From: Sycon ciliatum
Taxonomy: Eukaryota > Porifera > Calcarea > Leucosolenida > Sycettidae
NCBI RefSeq assembly: GCF_964019385.1
Contig: NC_088643.1
Span: 80,108,999 to 80,172,998, forward strand
Reading direction: 5' to 3'
DNA: 64,000 nt
Shown here: piece by piece, positions 1 through 27,154 of the stretch
Numbering within the stretch: the first letter of the stretch is position 1
Layout of the letters: each line of letters begins with the position of its first letter
Program-made: the position numbers and the translations under genes
Notes under the pieces: model-generated
The model's database searches: none
What the model saw: the letters and a program-made list of their open reading frames with translations, nothing else
Told to the model about the DNA's origin: nothing

Positions 1-59
1 GGATTGAAGCATAGCTGCTTGGCAAAGCCACTATCAACAACAAACCTGCAGTCACGCCA

Positions 60-148
60 GGACATAGTCACACAGCGGTCACATGATCAAGACATAGACA
101 CACAGCGGTCATATGACCTAAAGACATAGACATTAGACACACAGCATT
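60..148. repeat. Short tandem repeat, unit about 32 bp
   Basis: GACATAGACACACAGCGGTC recurs about 2.5 times with small changes. Confidence 0.6.
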
Positions 149-721
149 ACTGAAGTGAATAGGCCCGTTCTTAGCGACATGCATACTGGAAATCTTTTCA
201 CACAGCCAAGTTCTGGCCTGCTTGCAGTCGGCCTGGGAATTTTGGTGCCCTTACACACACACATACATGTAATATCATCAGCCATTGTACAAATCACGGC
301 AAATCTTGCATTACAAGCTGCTCAATGCCAAATCACCATTGTCAGAGTGGCCGAACGGTACACAATTCGAGCAGGTTCTGGCTTCAAGCAGAACAACACC
401 CATAGTGCGCATAGTCTTTCCAACTTTCCATGCTAAAAATAATAACAATAATTGACGATTATACAAGGAACTCTGTTCTGATGTATAATCATAATTGCAT
501 GAAGAGGTGAAGCGAAATGCAATCATGGTTTGTGTGAGACTCAGTCAGATGTAATTTTCCGCATCCGTGGGGAAGCCACTCTCAAGGATCAGGGCGCAAA
601 TGCAGTTCCTAAAGCGGTCGGAGCTGAGTAGATCAGACCCACCGTTAATGGGGTCAAAGCTTCCATATTCATAGGTACTTATAAGACTGCACGATGAATA
701 GCACAGTGGCAGTGGTATGCA

Positions 722-727
722 TGCACA

Positions 728-788
<61 letters not shown>
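722..788. repeat. (AC)n microsatellite
   Basis: About 33 AC units with two interruptions, 30 bp from the donor of the last visible DHX40-like exon. Confidence 0.95.
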
Positions 789-791
<3 letters not shown>

Positions 792-818
792 TATAGAATA
801 ACCTCCAGTGCAACTCAC

Positions 819-6858
<6,040 letters not shown>

Positions 6859-7742
6859 GTAATAGTCTTAGGAGAAAGGGCATGCATTGGTCATAGAGAC
6901 ACAGTGCTGCAAACGACAAACTACTACAACAGTAGTACATGACTTGTAAAGTCAAAACTAAAGAACTAATTTCAAAGAAGGGGAACTCCCTAGCAAAATT
7001 TGTCGTAAAAAAGGGTAGATCTACGAGTTTTTACAACTATTATAATTATTAAAACCTACTGGCTCTAGCTCTGTCGACTAACTACTTCATTTTTTTCTGA
7101 ATGGACTGTAGTATTTTATAGCCGTGTGTGGCGTAGGTCAGGACAAGACGATAGAAATGGTCAGAATAAGAGCAAGAGTACATGAAAACAAACATGTTCA
7201 TGTACTTTTGATATTGGGTCACCGGTGGTAAATATAAACGTATTGACAGTAGACAGGATACAATATGCCTACAAAGTCATGACCTTTTCAGAGTACAGAT
7301 CATCCGTGGTCAGATCACCTACAAAGCTCCCATTTCTAGACGGGCGGCAAGATAGGAGCGTACCCCCGGCTGCATGTCACCAGTCACACAGAAGCGCAAG
7401 ACGAAAAGAAGACAAGGTTGAAGTTTTTGTCTCTCGGTAAACGAAATAAACAATAGTAGTTGGAGTAGTAGTAGCAGTAGAACATAGACAGTCACACAGG
7501 ACACTAACAAACAGACAATAGGATGGTACAGGGATCCAGTGTGTGTGTCAAGTACACCACAGCGAGGAGAGGAGAGAAGAGCACAGTTATAAAACAATTC
7601 TAAAAATGGATTGCTTTCTTAAACAGAGCTACGACAGATGGCAGTCTCATTTGTTTTCAGACGACACCTCAAATAACCAACATTCAATACTCAGGCAACG
7701 AACGAACAAACAAATGAATTATATGAAAAAGATATGAGATAT

Positions 7743-7748
7743 TTTATT
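7743..7748 (-). terminator. Candidate poly(A) signal of PTEN
   Basis: AATAAA on the minus strand, about 370 nt downstream of the PTEN stop codon and before the start of the DHX40-like gene. It is the nearest canonical hexamer; use is inferred. Confidence 0.4.
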
Positions 7749-8064
7749 ATATGAAAGGCAAATCAATTCGCTTCAAACACATAAAGACAATGTCACGCTG
7801 GAGGGGAGTGAATGAAATGCTACAGTTCAATATTATGAACTAAAAAAACATGACTATGAATGAGAAATCGGTCCCGGGCACAAACTCTGTGCAGCAATTC
7901 AGTTCAACTGAGACCATTTCTGAAAGCAAGGGAAATATAATATGAATGGGACACGTGCAGGAGTCCACTGTAATTGTGTCTGTATGTATTTTTGGTGTAA
8001 GCAGAGAATAGCCGGGCTTGATGGAGCATACATGATGCCGAAAATATGACGGCAAGCGAAGGAC

Positions 8065-8098
8065 GGAGAGAGAGAGAGAGAGATAGAGAGAGAGAGAG
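8065..8098. repeat. (GA)n microsatellite just past the PTEN stop
   Basis: Within the putative PTEN 3' untranslated region, 19 bp beyond the stop codon. Confidence 0.9.
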
Positions 8099-8116
8099 CG
8101 CTGTGAGGTGAATGTG

Positions 8117-17357
<9,241 letters not shown>

Positions 17358-18046
17358 CTTCTGTGCGCCATCGACACGAGCTGTTGGCTACCTAGCCCAA
17401 ATCAACAGCCATAACATGCTCAAAAACGGCAGTACGGCAACATCATACTCCCAAGTCCCTCAAACTACAATCGTCGTCATCCTGCGACACTGCTCGTCGG
17501 GAGCCTCGCCCCTTCGCACAATGCGCATGTGCATCACGTGTTACTATGGTAATGATTTGACCGTTGCGTCACGAACAACAATTCGCCGTCGTTCAAATCC
17601 TTTGCCAAGCACTTGCATTTTGCAAGGACCCTGCAAAGGCGACAGGTGGCTGCAAGGGAAGAACGAAAATCTTGTGTTGCTTTTTTTTTCTTGCTGTACT
17701 GCAGTCAATCATTACTCAATGGTAGATCTACAGACTACGCCGCGGTACCGGTAGTTGTGGAGTCGGACGGATCATGGACCTCAGGCATCGCATATTTTGT
17801 AAATCCTGGTTGTGAGATTCCACGTGCTGGGTCCCGTATTCAAAATTTTGAAAGTGTTATTCTTTCCCCTGCTGCACAACTGCGTGGTGCGGAAGAAGGG
17901 TGGAAGGATTTTTCATTGCGGAATCAGTGGCAGGAAACAATGCATCCCCACGTGTGTCTACATCGACGGACTCAGTTGTAGTTGCAGTTAGTTGGTGATA
18001 CACGGCCGTTTAGCCTTTACCTAGTACATGTAGTGGTAGCCCAAAC

Positions 18047-18083
18047 CAGGGAGTAGTAAAATACCGGTATTTACTGCTCCCTG
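18047..18083. repeat. 37-bp palindrome, AGGGAGTmGTAAAATAC family, copy 1
   Basis: CAGGGAGTAGTAAAATACC and its complement with one bulged base and one mismatch. Confidence 0.7.
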
Positions 18084-18387
18084 ACCCAAACCATGCAAAC
18101 TGTGAGTGGTGGTCCACTGCACTCTGTCTGTGAGCTGCGTTCGGATCTACCAGTACGAGTACCAGGCAACCGGGTCTCTGCTTGCTGACACGTTACCATG
18201 ATTGTACACTTCTGCAATGACTTTCTTTGCATCCAGACTCCCGTAGCTCAGATAATGCATTACGCCATTACTATTAGGAACAAAATTATCGAGGAGAAGC
18301 GACGTTTTTGTAATTAATTATTTTGGTATGATAGCGTGCAGAAAGTACCACCCAGTTGTATGCCCATCTTAACATTTCTTCAAATAA

Positions 18388-18759
18388 GGCCAAACTAAAG
18401 AAGGTGTGTGGTTCGACTAACATGGACATTTTTTTTACGGGCGGGCGGGCGGATTTTTGTTTTTTTAAATATATTTTTTAGTACATGTAAATACACTGTA
18501 TACGCGTATCGAGTAGACTCTACTACCAGCACAAGGCAGCAGTCGTACCACTCACTGCACTGCACTGCAGTACAACTACAAGTCAAGTCCAAAAGGAGCC
18601 GCCTGCGTCCGCAGACTCACGCCGCACAGCACGTAGACGTGGACGTGTTCAGTCCACGTACGTCAGTCACACGACAGCCCGCCGAAAAAAAGTTACGGTC
18701 GGGCTGAAATTGTACGGTCGGTCGGGTGAGTCGAACCACACACCTTCTTTAGTTTGGCC
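18388..18759. mobile_element. PIF/Harbinger-like MITE, 32-bp TIRs, TAA duplication
   Basis: Terminal inverted repeats of about 32 bp begin GGCCAAACTAAAGAAGG and are essentially perfect. TAA lies on both sides (18385-18387 and 18760-18762). The 3-bp TAA duplication and GGCC-type ends are hallmarks of Tourist-like MITEs. The interior is non-coding. Confidence 0.85.
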
Positions 18760-19082
18760 TAACAGAAAAAATTAGTCGTTAAAACGGTACTTTGTGACTT
18801 GTTACACTTTCCGGTTTTACAGTAAGTACAATGCTCATTCAGACCGTATACATGTGTATACGACGTTATTTATTTATTATTTAAAAAAAAGCATATGCCT
18901 ACATAGAATGGAGGAGGACAACAACAACAACAACAACAGAGAACACAGACTCAGTGGAAAACTAAGGCCCGCGCGTAGGTGCTATAAAAGCTAGCTGTGC
19001 AGGTGAGGCGAAATGCGCTGTTTTTGGCGTTGAGAGATAACATGCGATGTAACCAGGTAACCATACCTCGTTCATTTGGACC

Positions 19083-19440
19083 GTCTAGTCCGAGACCAGG
19101 CACTGCCCGTAACTACTTAAAAAATGCAACTCTGAATCGCACGTTCTGAGAGGGAAGTTTGAAAGGCAAGATATTATGATGTCACTATTTCCACAAAAAT
19201 GACAAAAGAGTACACTTTTCTCTCTTATCTGAACAGCCTGGGATCGGGCACTGCCCATCATGAACTTGTAAATGACCATAACTCTGGATCACATACGGTA
19301 CATTGTGATGGGAAAGAGCAAGAGATCTGGCATGCATAATGACATCACTATTTCAACAAAAAATGGCAAAAGATTGGTAATATTTCCACTAAAATTCAGC
19401 CACAGCGTGCCCGGTACTGAGACCGAGGTGCCCATAACCA
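19083..19440. repeat. Diverged tandem duplication, unit about 140 bp
   Basis: GGCACTGCCCrT, ATGACATCACTATTTCmACA and AAAATGrCAAAAG recur in the same order in two adjacent blocks. No coding signal. Confidence 0.5.
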
Positions 19441-19528
19441 TGATAACTTGGAGGTCTGGATAAGAGATAATATTATTATGAATAGGTGACGAGGAGACAA
19501 TAACTTTATTACAGCGATTAATAGTATA

Positions 19529-19979
19529 CCGTATTTTCTCTAATAAGAGCCCGGGGTTCTTATTTTTTCAGTGACAGCTCTAACCGCGCTACTATTAGAG
19601 ACTGGGCTATTATTGGAGACTGGGCTCTTATTTTTTCAATTGCCAACTATCAAGCCAACTCCAGTCTAAACAGGCATAAACTGACCATATCAACACTGAT
19701 TTTTCAACCCTAAACTCAGGAATATTGTCAAAACAGATATTTCACAATAGCATTGGCGCCAGGAAGGAAGCAGTAGACCGAAAACCTCCTTACAAAATGT
19801 TCTTGGCATGTTGTACTGCTATTTTATATGCAGTCAATATACTTGTTGCATACTCCAATTGTGACCCGCGCTACTATTAGAGACTGTGCTCTTATTTTTC
19901 AAACCACCCTCACCCCGGGTCATTATTGGAGTCTGGGCTATTATTGGAGACCTGGGCTTTTATTAGAGAAAATACGGTA
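19529..19979. mobile_element. MITE with ACCGTATTTTCTCTAATAAG ends
   Basis: The terminal sequence ACCGTATTTTCTCTAATAAG recurs inverted as TTATTAGAGAAAATACGGT. Inner repeats of TTATTGGAGACTGGGCT occur several times near both ends. Probably TA-targeting (Tc1/mariner or pogo type). Confidence 0.8.
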
Positions 19980-20195
19980 AGCGAAGCGGACATTAATCTT
20001 TGTTCTTTGCATTTTGCTGCAATCACTGCTTATCCATGCCAGTTCCTTTTTCTTCTCCTTCCCTTCTCCCTTCCTTGCCGTGGTTGGCTAACACCCTCTC
20101 TCTTTGTATTGGCCGGTGTTCTCACTGTGCTATGAGATGCTGTAATAAATAAATAAATAAAATAAAAATAAATTCCCGCTTCCCTAAACTATTAA

Positions 20196-21053
20196 AGGGG
20201 AAATTAAGGCTAAAATCAAAATTTCACCAGTTGTAGTCTTCGGGGTGCTGAGTCGAATGGTCGTGGTCCGAGGAAGCTGAGACGCTCCCTTCCTGCTTTA
20301 ATCCCAAATCGAACTCGCGCACTTCCACCGAAACTGGGTGACTGCGCCTTACTAGATGGGGATTTGTATGCAAAATGTCACTAAAAGCGCCATTTCGTTC
20401 TTATAAAAGCACGGATGACCGCGATTGGCCCATATGTTGTAGTCTTTTGGACGCTGAGTCGACTGGTTTGGGTCCGAGAAAGCTGCGCTGCAGCGTTCCT
20501 CCTTTATTCCGAATCGAACATGGTTGAACAAGCGGTCACATGCTCCTGCGTGCCCAAGTCACCTGGTCACAGCGCTAGCAGGCGACAACTAGTTACTTTC
20601 ACATCAAGGTTCAACTCGAGTGACAGGACTGCACCCAAAAAAGGTCAAACAGGCTAGTAAGTTGTACCCTGCAGGCACGGTGACCAGGTGACTGGTGTAC
20701 GCAGGAGCACGTGACCGCTTGTTCAACCATGTTCGATTGGGAATAAGGGCCGAACGCTGCATTGCAGCCGTTTCGGACCAAAACCAGTCGACTCAGCGTC
20801 CAAAAGACTACAACATATGGGCCAATCGCGGGCATCCGTTCTTTTATAAGAACGAAATGGCGCTTTTAGTGACATTTTGCATACAAATCCCCATCTAGTA
20901 GGGAGCAGTCACCCAGTTTCGGTGGAAGTGCACGAGTTCGATTGGGATTACAGCAGGAAGGGAGCGTCTCAGCTTCCTCGGACCAAGACCATTCGACTCA
21001 GCACCCCGAAGACTACAACTGGTGAAATTTTGATTTTAACCTTAACTTCCCCT
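20196..21053. mobile_element. Long-TIR transposon relic, 858-bp giant inverted repeat, TAA target duplication
   Basis: Left and right arms of about 400 bp are inverted copies of each other with roughly 90 percent identity by eye, meeting near 20630. The ends read AGGGGAAATTAAGG and its complement, and TAA flanks both sides (20193-20195, 21054-21056). There is no transposase. Because of the symmetry the same peptide (IGPYVVVFWTLSRLV) can be read from both strands, which is an artefact. Class is probably PIF/Harbinger or a related TAA-targeting family. Confidence 0.82.
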
Positions 21054-22358
21054 TAAATCGCTGTAATAAAGACATGAATGTAGTAGCAAAAGTACATACT
21101 ACTCCACTGGTCGCTAAAACGGGCTGGGAACGTACAACGGAAACGCTACACCACGTGATGTGAGTTTTCGCCTTCGGTGGACCCCATAAAAAGGGCATCC
21201 AGGGCAGCACACTCTGGGGAGCTTATGTACCCTTGGAAAAATCCACTACAACTCGCCAAAGTGTGCCTCGTAGATCAACGTGCACGTAATTTAGGTGTCT
21301 GGAGGCATGAGTGTACTTATTACAAGTTATCTGTCCAAAATATATGTCATTGGAGGTAGAAGGAAGCTTCATGATTGTAGTGCAAAGTCATTGTGCTGAC
21401 ACTGAACACAATGAATCAGATTCAAGTGCATGAAAATAATCCATGATAAAACGCAATGACCCTGAGTGTAGAGGGATCAGGGAGATAAATTTTACACACG
21501 GTGTTTAGTACAGATGTTCAATCCGTGCCTGTGCACACAGAGGCAACCAGCTGTTTAAGCAAGCAACGATGAGCCTCAAGAATGGCCTTTGCCAAATCTG
21601 AAATCAGAACATACCAGGTTCCCAGGTGTTTCAGAAGCAAAACCACTATCATCCACTGTCACATGGAGTACACTTCTTGTCTTGATAAACTGACACCGGT
21701 AGCATTCGGAGGATTCCAGCCGCTGGTGTGCATACAGTGCACAATAATTGTAGTAGCTTTTAGCTGGCTACAGTAACCTGAAGAAGTGCGCTGGCAGATT
21801 CGGCGTAGTGCTGTACACTCTTCAACAGACAACTGATGGTGCGCTGATCGATGCGTTAGCTCCCGAAGAATCTACACAAGCATCCAGGCAATGGAAACAC
21901 ATGCACCGGCACCGAAAGGCAATAAATTGCAAGAACAAGAAAACACCGCAAAAATACTACGGAGTGTGTTCTGGTCTACATGGTGTACCTAGCACCTACC
22001 ACGCCCAACTTTTGAACAGCATGGTAAAACCAGCATAATGCCTAACAAGACTTGAAGGGGTAACCCCTCCACCTCTTGGTTTTGGACGTGAGAAGTCGCT
22101 TTCGTTATCCGCCTCAAAGACCACTTTTGCCATGTGCACAGGGAACATAGGTACCGGACATGCTTTAGATCCCTGCATACTTGAAAGTCAAGAAGCTCCA
22201 AAAACATGCTGACATGGTCTCCAGCAAGTTGAACTTCACCTGACCAGAGGTTCATACCGCGTGGTCAATACTACAGTACAGTATTAGCAAAGAAAAAGTC
22301 TCCAGTCAATCTCCGAATAATCTTAGAATTGTAGGATATACGGCAGGCCATTCACTTA

Positions 22359-22682
<324 letters not shown>

Positions 22683-23354
22683 CTAAGTGTGACCTTAGTA
22701 CAATAAGGTTCTCACACCGTACAAACTTCGTTGCACTCTGCCATACGACTTTCCTTTCCCTGGAACACTACACCACGTGATGTGAGTTTTCGCCATCGGT
22801 GTCGGCGAACCCCATAGAAAGGGTATTAGGAGTTGCACGCTCTTTAATATACTCTTGATATTATTCAAAACAAAACTGGTCTGGTCAATCACCATAAATG
22901 AACTTATTCCCGTAGCTATGCAGAAGACGTTACTTCAGTAACGTCTGGCGCTAGCCAGGGTCCACACAGCTTTAATTTGGTATTTGTTTGTTTGTGTGTT
23001 TGTTTGTTTGTTTGTGTCACGCCTGGCGCTATCCCGTAACTGTCCCGTATCTGTCCCGTATCTATGACTACAAAGGCTCTACAGGATTGTACATAACAGC
23101 TGTCCACAATATTTGCGGGCTCCTGTATCTGTCCCGTACCGTACCAATATTCGTCGTATTATGTATACGACTCCCTGATGTAGAGGGAGATTTGGAAAGA
23201 AATAGGGAGACGAGGAGGAAATTAAATTAGAATAGACGCCGAATAGGTGATAGGATGCGTCAGCATAAACAGCGTCAGCATAAACATACATGTATTTTGA
23301 AAGAGAGATCGCGTCGTCTCCAAAATAAGCGTGAACGAGCGATTCAGCGCCGGT

Positions 23355-23600
23355 CACAGGAAACGTCGGAAGAGAGATCCCGTCGACTCCAGAACGCCCG
23401 TGATCGGCAGAGTCCACCGGTCCCAGGCAACGTCTGGACAGACATCCCGTTGAGTCCAGAACGCCCGTGATCGGCAGAGTCAGCGCCGGTCCCAGGAAAC
23501 GTCAGGACAGACATCCTGTCGAGTCCAGAACGCCCGTGATCGGCAAAGTCAGCGCCGGTCCCAGTGAACGTCAGGACAGACATCCCGTCGACGCGCAGAA
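23355..23600. repeat. Minisatellite, unit about 72 bp, at least three copies
   Basis: Unit contains CAGAACGCCCGTGATCGGCA and GGACAGACATCCCGTCGA. Just upstream the plus frame encodes ERSRRLQNKRERAIQRRSQE, a pattern seen in repeat-rich N-termini of Helitron-like proteins, so the array may derive from such a gene. Confidence 0.7.
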
Positions 23601-23853
23601 AAACTAAATCTGCAGCCTCTTTTGCGGTCGGACAGGATACGTATTATAGGAGACTGTAAAGTTATGTAATGTCCAAATTTCCACGTGAGCAGCAGGTCAC
23701 TCGCGTTGATTTTTCGACGTGCGAGCCAAATAACGCGAGCTGAACTTTCGCGTCGCAGACATCCCGTCGACGCGCAGAAAAACTAAATCTGCAGACTCTT
23801 TTGCCGTCGGACAGGATACGTATTTTAGGAGACTGCTAAGTTATGTAATGTGC
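23577..23853. repeat. Direct duplication of about 98 bp, spacing 179 bp
   Basis: The segment from CAGACATCCCGTCGACGCGC to GTTATGTAATGT at 23577-23674 recurs at 23756-23853 with few changes, separated by 81 bp of other sequence. Confidence 0.75.
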
Positions 23854-24461
23854 TCCACAGGCAACCATGCATTCGGCGTCGTCATTGGCTCAACAGGTCA
23901 ATGTACATGTATTACTACAAAAAGGCCAGAAAATCCGATTACTGTATTAAAATCAACTAATTTTCGCTGGCGATTTAATTTCGCTGATTTCGCCGCTTGG
24001 TACCAACCGGCCAAAGTAAATCACAGGCCAAAGTTTGTCATATAGGAAATTGATGCATTTTTGAGCAATGGATGCATGTGAAAGGAAAAATACCTATCGA
24101 TTTCAAATTTGACGTGAAATTGCGCGTCACGTCGGAAATAACGTGCATCTTAACCTCTCTAATAGAGAGGTTTCTATTTCTCATCAGCCAAAATTTGTTG
24201 ATTTACAGTATAAGGAGATAAAAAGAAAAGAAGGAGCAAACCAAAAGAAGATGATTATTAGAGAAATAACAATCCGCAATAAATTCTGCAAATACTTTTG
24301 CCTCAGTTCTTATAACATGTACGATGAGCTAGGCAAAAAAGCATAAAAGCATAGCGTAGGGCCCTGAGCTTCCAAGCTCTCTCGTTACTCAGTTATTAGT
24401 GAATTATTCACTAGTTGAAGAAATTGAAAAAGGAAAAAGTCTGCAGAAAAATTGACTGCCA

Positions 24462-24536
24462 CTACCAGGACTCGAACCAGGGACCTTTGCTTGAGGTCAG
24501 CGATGCTCTAACCACTGACTGGGCTATGGTGTAGCT
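24462..24536 (-). repeat. tRNA-like sequence (tRNA pseudogene or SINE head)
   Basis: Minus strand shows AGTCAGTGGTTAGAGC (box A-like) and GGTTCGAGTCC (box B) at tRNA spacing, but the acceptor stem does not pair, the T stem has a mismatch and the anticodon stem is poor. It is not a functional tRNA gene. Confidence 0.6.
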
Positions 24537-25957
24537 GTCATCCCAGCAGAGACCGCTCCAACATTAACAACATTTCGTGAAATAAAAACATTGATAACTA
24601 TGGATGACTCCTTACCAAATGATTCCTCGCCTTCAACCTCTTCACCAAAACCAGAATCCGGTCCTTTCCGTTTCCTATGCAGAGAGAAAAAGGAGAGATT
24701 CTGAGTGGCAAATAATCAAAAATCAATTGACCAAAACAATTGCATGGGCGATCACGCCACTTTGGAGCATAATAACAATGAACAGGAATTCAGGTTTGCT
24801 AGATTTCTACTAGATTAGCTAAGGTAAAATGGTTGGCAAAATGGTTAGAGTATTGGCATTCCAAACATGAAGTCACAGGTTTGATGCCCAATTTACCGTA
24901 ATGTCGCGTGTTAAAGCCGGGCTTATTCCTGTAGAAGACGATGTCAGGGCTAGGCTTATATTCCCAGCAGGCTTCTATTCAAACCAGGTATTTCTATGTA
25001 TGTCAATACTAAAATGGCCCGGTGTTTACGGTATTGAGCAACGCATTGCAAGAAAACGTCAGTAAACACTAACTCTGGCCATATCCAACAATACCGTAAA
25101 TCAACAAAATTAATTTTGGCGGGTGAGAAACTTTGGCCGATCTCGAAATGAAACTTTTGGTCGCGATCAAACTTTGGCCGATTGGGGTTCAATCTAGCAT
25201 CCTTTGCCTCTATGACAGACTTTGGCCTGCAGTTTACGTTGGTTGGTTGGCACCAAGCGGCGAAATCAGCGAAATCAGTTGATAGAAAAGAAAAGGACCA
25301 ATGAACTACCAGGTCTTTCATAGCTGAGACTTTCACCTCGTGCTTGTCTTGGTTGCGCTTACCTTCCCCTCCTACGGTATCATATAACTTAAGAACTTTC
25401 TAAGTTGGAAGGCTGTTCAGTGGTGGAGTGCGCATCCAAGATGTGCTGGAGCAGATAGCCAGTTAGTTGTAGAATGTCAGTACCGTCCGTCAGTGTCGTG
25501 CAATGTTATCGCATGAGCTGATGATTGTTTAGAAACTGGTGGTGTTAGTGGATAATATAAGCGTAACTGATAGTTTCTTGGTCCTTTTCTTTTCTATAAA
25601 TAAATTTATCCTTGGCTCTCTATCTGAGTCCATTCTTGAAAATCAGTTGATTTACAGTAGTACAAATCCAATCACTCCATGACACAAAGAAATAACTCAC
25701 AGCTTGAAGTTGAGTACAGCACCAGCGTTGACCAACAACGTACTGTCCGCAAAATCAGACGCAAACAGCACACACAGACAACACATTGCACGTAGTGATT
25801 ATACACCAATCCCATCCACACTAGTATTAGTGTAGTACTAGTAGGCAACGAGCTGGTCCTGGCGCAGGGGCGCCATGCCCCACAAAATGGGGTATTATGG
25901 TAAACATGTGATGTACATGTATGTGTACATGATGTGGATTTGAAATTATTATTTTTA

Positions 25958-26240
25958 GGGCTGAGTCGGGTAGCATTTTCTTCGGGTATCGGGTTCGGGT
26001 AGTTTTCCACGGGTAGCACGGGTACCCGGTCGGGTAATGTTTCCATGGTAACACCACAATGCACCCCTTCCCTTACACACTGGGTAGGCATGAAGAGTAT
26101 TGCATGAATTAGCACACGTGCACTGTACATGATGTCATCTGCGGCTTCGGGTTTTCGGGTACTACTAGTATTCTGTACCCGTCTACCCGAGGTCCTCACG
26201 GGTAGCACGGGTACCCGATTACCCGTGCACACCACTAATT
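25958..26240. mobile_element. MITE rich in CGGGTACCCG, copy 2 (inverted)
   Basis: Same element as 1019-1267 in the opposite orientation, ending ACCCGTGCACACCACTAA. Sharing of the central GCACCCCTTCCC block with copy 1 shows common origin. Confidence 0.65.
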
Positions 26241-26302
26241 TATTTTATTTTTAGGGGTGGGTGTTATGCCCTGCCCTAAACAATGAGGTGCGGCATGTCT
26301 TG

Positions 26303-27154
26303 GGGCATGTTCGATTGGTAGGATCGGGATCCAGATCTCAGATCCGTCGGATCCTACAGAGTCAACTGAACACTTTATTTTGGACCTTGACTGTTGCCAT
26401 GTTGACAAAGTAATAAAATGGTGCTCACAGGTCACCCAAAAGGGTGAAAGTCGTACTCATTGTGCACGTCGTACGAAAAGTCAACAAGAGTATCTCGATC
26501 CACATCATGTGTGCGTACCACAATGTGTACAAAAACGATTTTTACCCGCCATATACGCACAAAGGTCGCATTTGGATCTGTTGGATCCGGTCAACCCTGC
26601 TCCCCGGGGTGGGTTGCAAAGTAAAGTAAAGTTTGCACGTCCGCGTTACAACCGGCTATACAATTGTATTGAGAAATACAACCAGCCCAGGAAGTTTCGC
26701 ATGTGCCAGGACACCACCATGCCTGTGACACCAGGGTGGCAGATGCAGCTTATAACGGCGAGGGTGAGGTGGTAAGTCTCACAACCAATGCCCGACAAAG
26801 GGGCAAACACCTCGTTAGCTGATTCCATGTTACCCTCACTCCGAGTAGTGAGTACCAAGTTGACCGTGGGTGTCGGCGCAGTTCACTGCATGTAAAGTGG
26901 TTTATGCATGAATCACCGCATTTGTTAGCACAGTACACGTTCCCTGCTCCCGGCGCGGGTCTCGAACTCGGGACCTTGTGTCGTTGTGATTCGCAGGCGA
27001 GCCCACAACCACTCGGCCAAAGCGCTGGTTAGTGCGAGGTGGGTCGACCGGATCCAAATCCAAAGGATCCGGATCCAGATTCGACCAATCGAAAGGGTGC
27101 GAGTCCAGTGGATCCGGTTGATCTGGATCCCGGTCCTACCAATCGAACATGCCC
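26303..27154. mobile_element. Second copy of the GGGCATGTTCGATTGG MITE, carrying a SINE
   Basis: Same ends and GGATCC-rich subterminal sequence as 32368-32959. The right flank TAA is kept, the left flank is degraded. Compared with the other copy it lacks the hAT insert but contains about 425 extra bases, the SINE at 26612-27036. Confidence 0.82.
26612..27036 (-). repeat. tRNA-derived SINE
   Basis: On the minus strand the head reads TTGGCCGAGTGGTT (box A-like) and, about 45 bases on, GAGTTCGAGACCC (box B-like), as in RNA polymerase III tRNA promoters. The far end is a TTTAC repeat tail (26623-26636 on the plus strand as GTAAA repeats). The insertion interrupts a MITE whose other copy gives the empty site, and short GGTGGG copies flank it. 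Confidence 0.72.

Larger units (their letters stand above)
6867..8116. other. Spacer between DHX40-like start and PTEN stop
   Basis: Contains the PTEN 3' untranslated region with the (GA)n tract and candidate poly(A) signal. The rest is presumably the DHX40-like promoter. No further coding exon is supported. Confidence 0.5.

Noticed and set aside
337..402. tRNA-like string GAGTGGCCGAACGGT followed by TTCGAGC
   Set aside because: Spacing of the box A and box B-like parts is wrong and no cloverleaf can be drawn.
20415..20835. Similar ORFs on both strands (IGPYVVVFWTLSRLV)
   Set aside because: They are the two arms of the giant inverted repeat, not genes.
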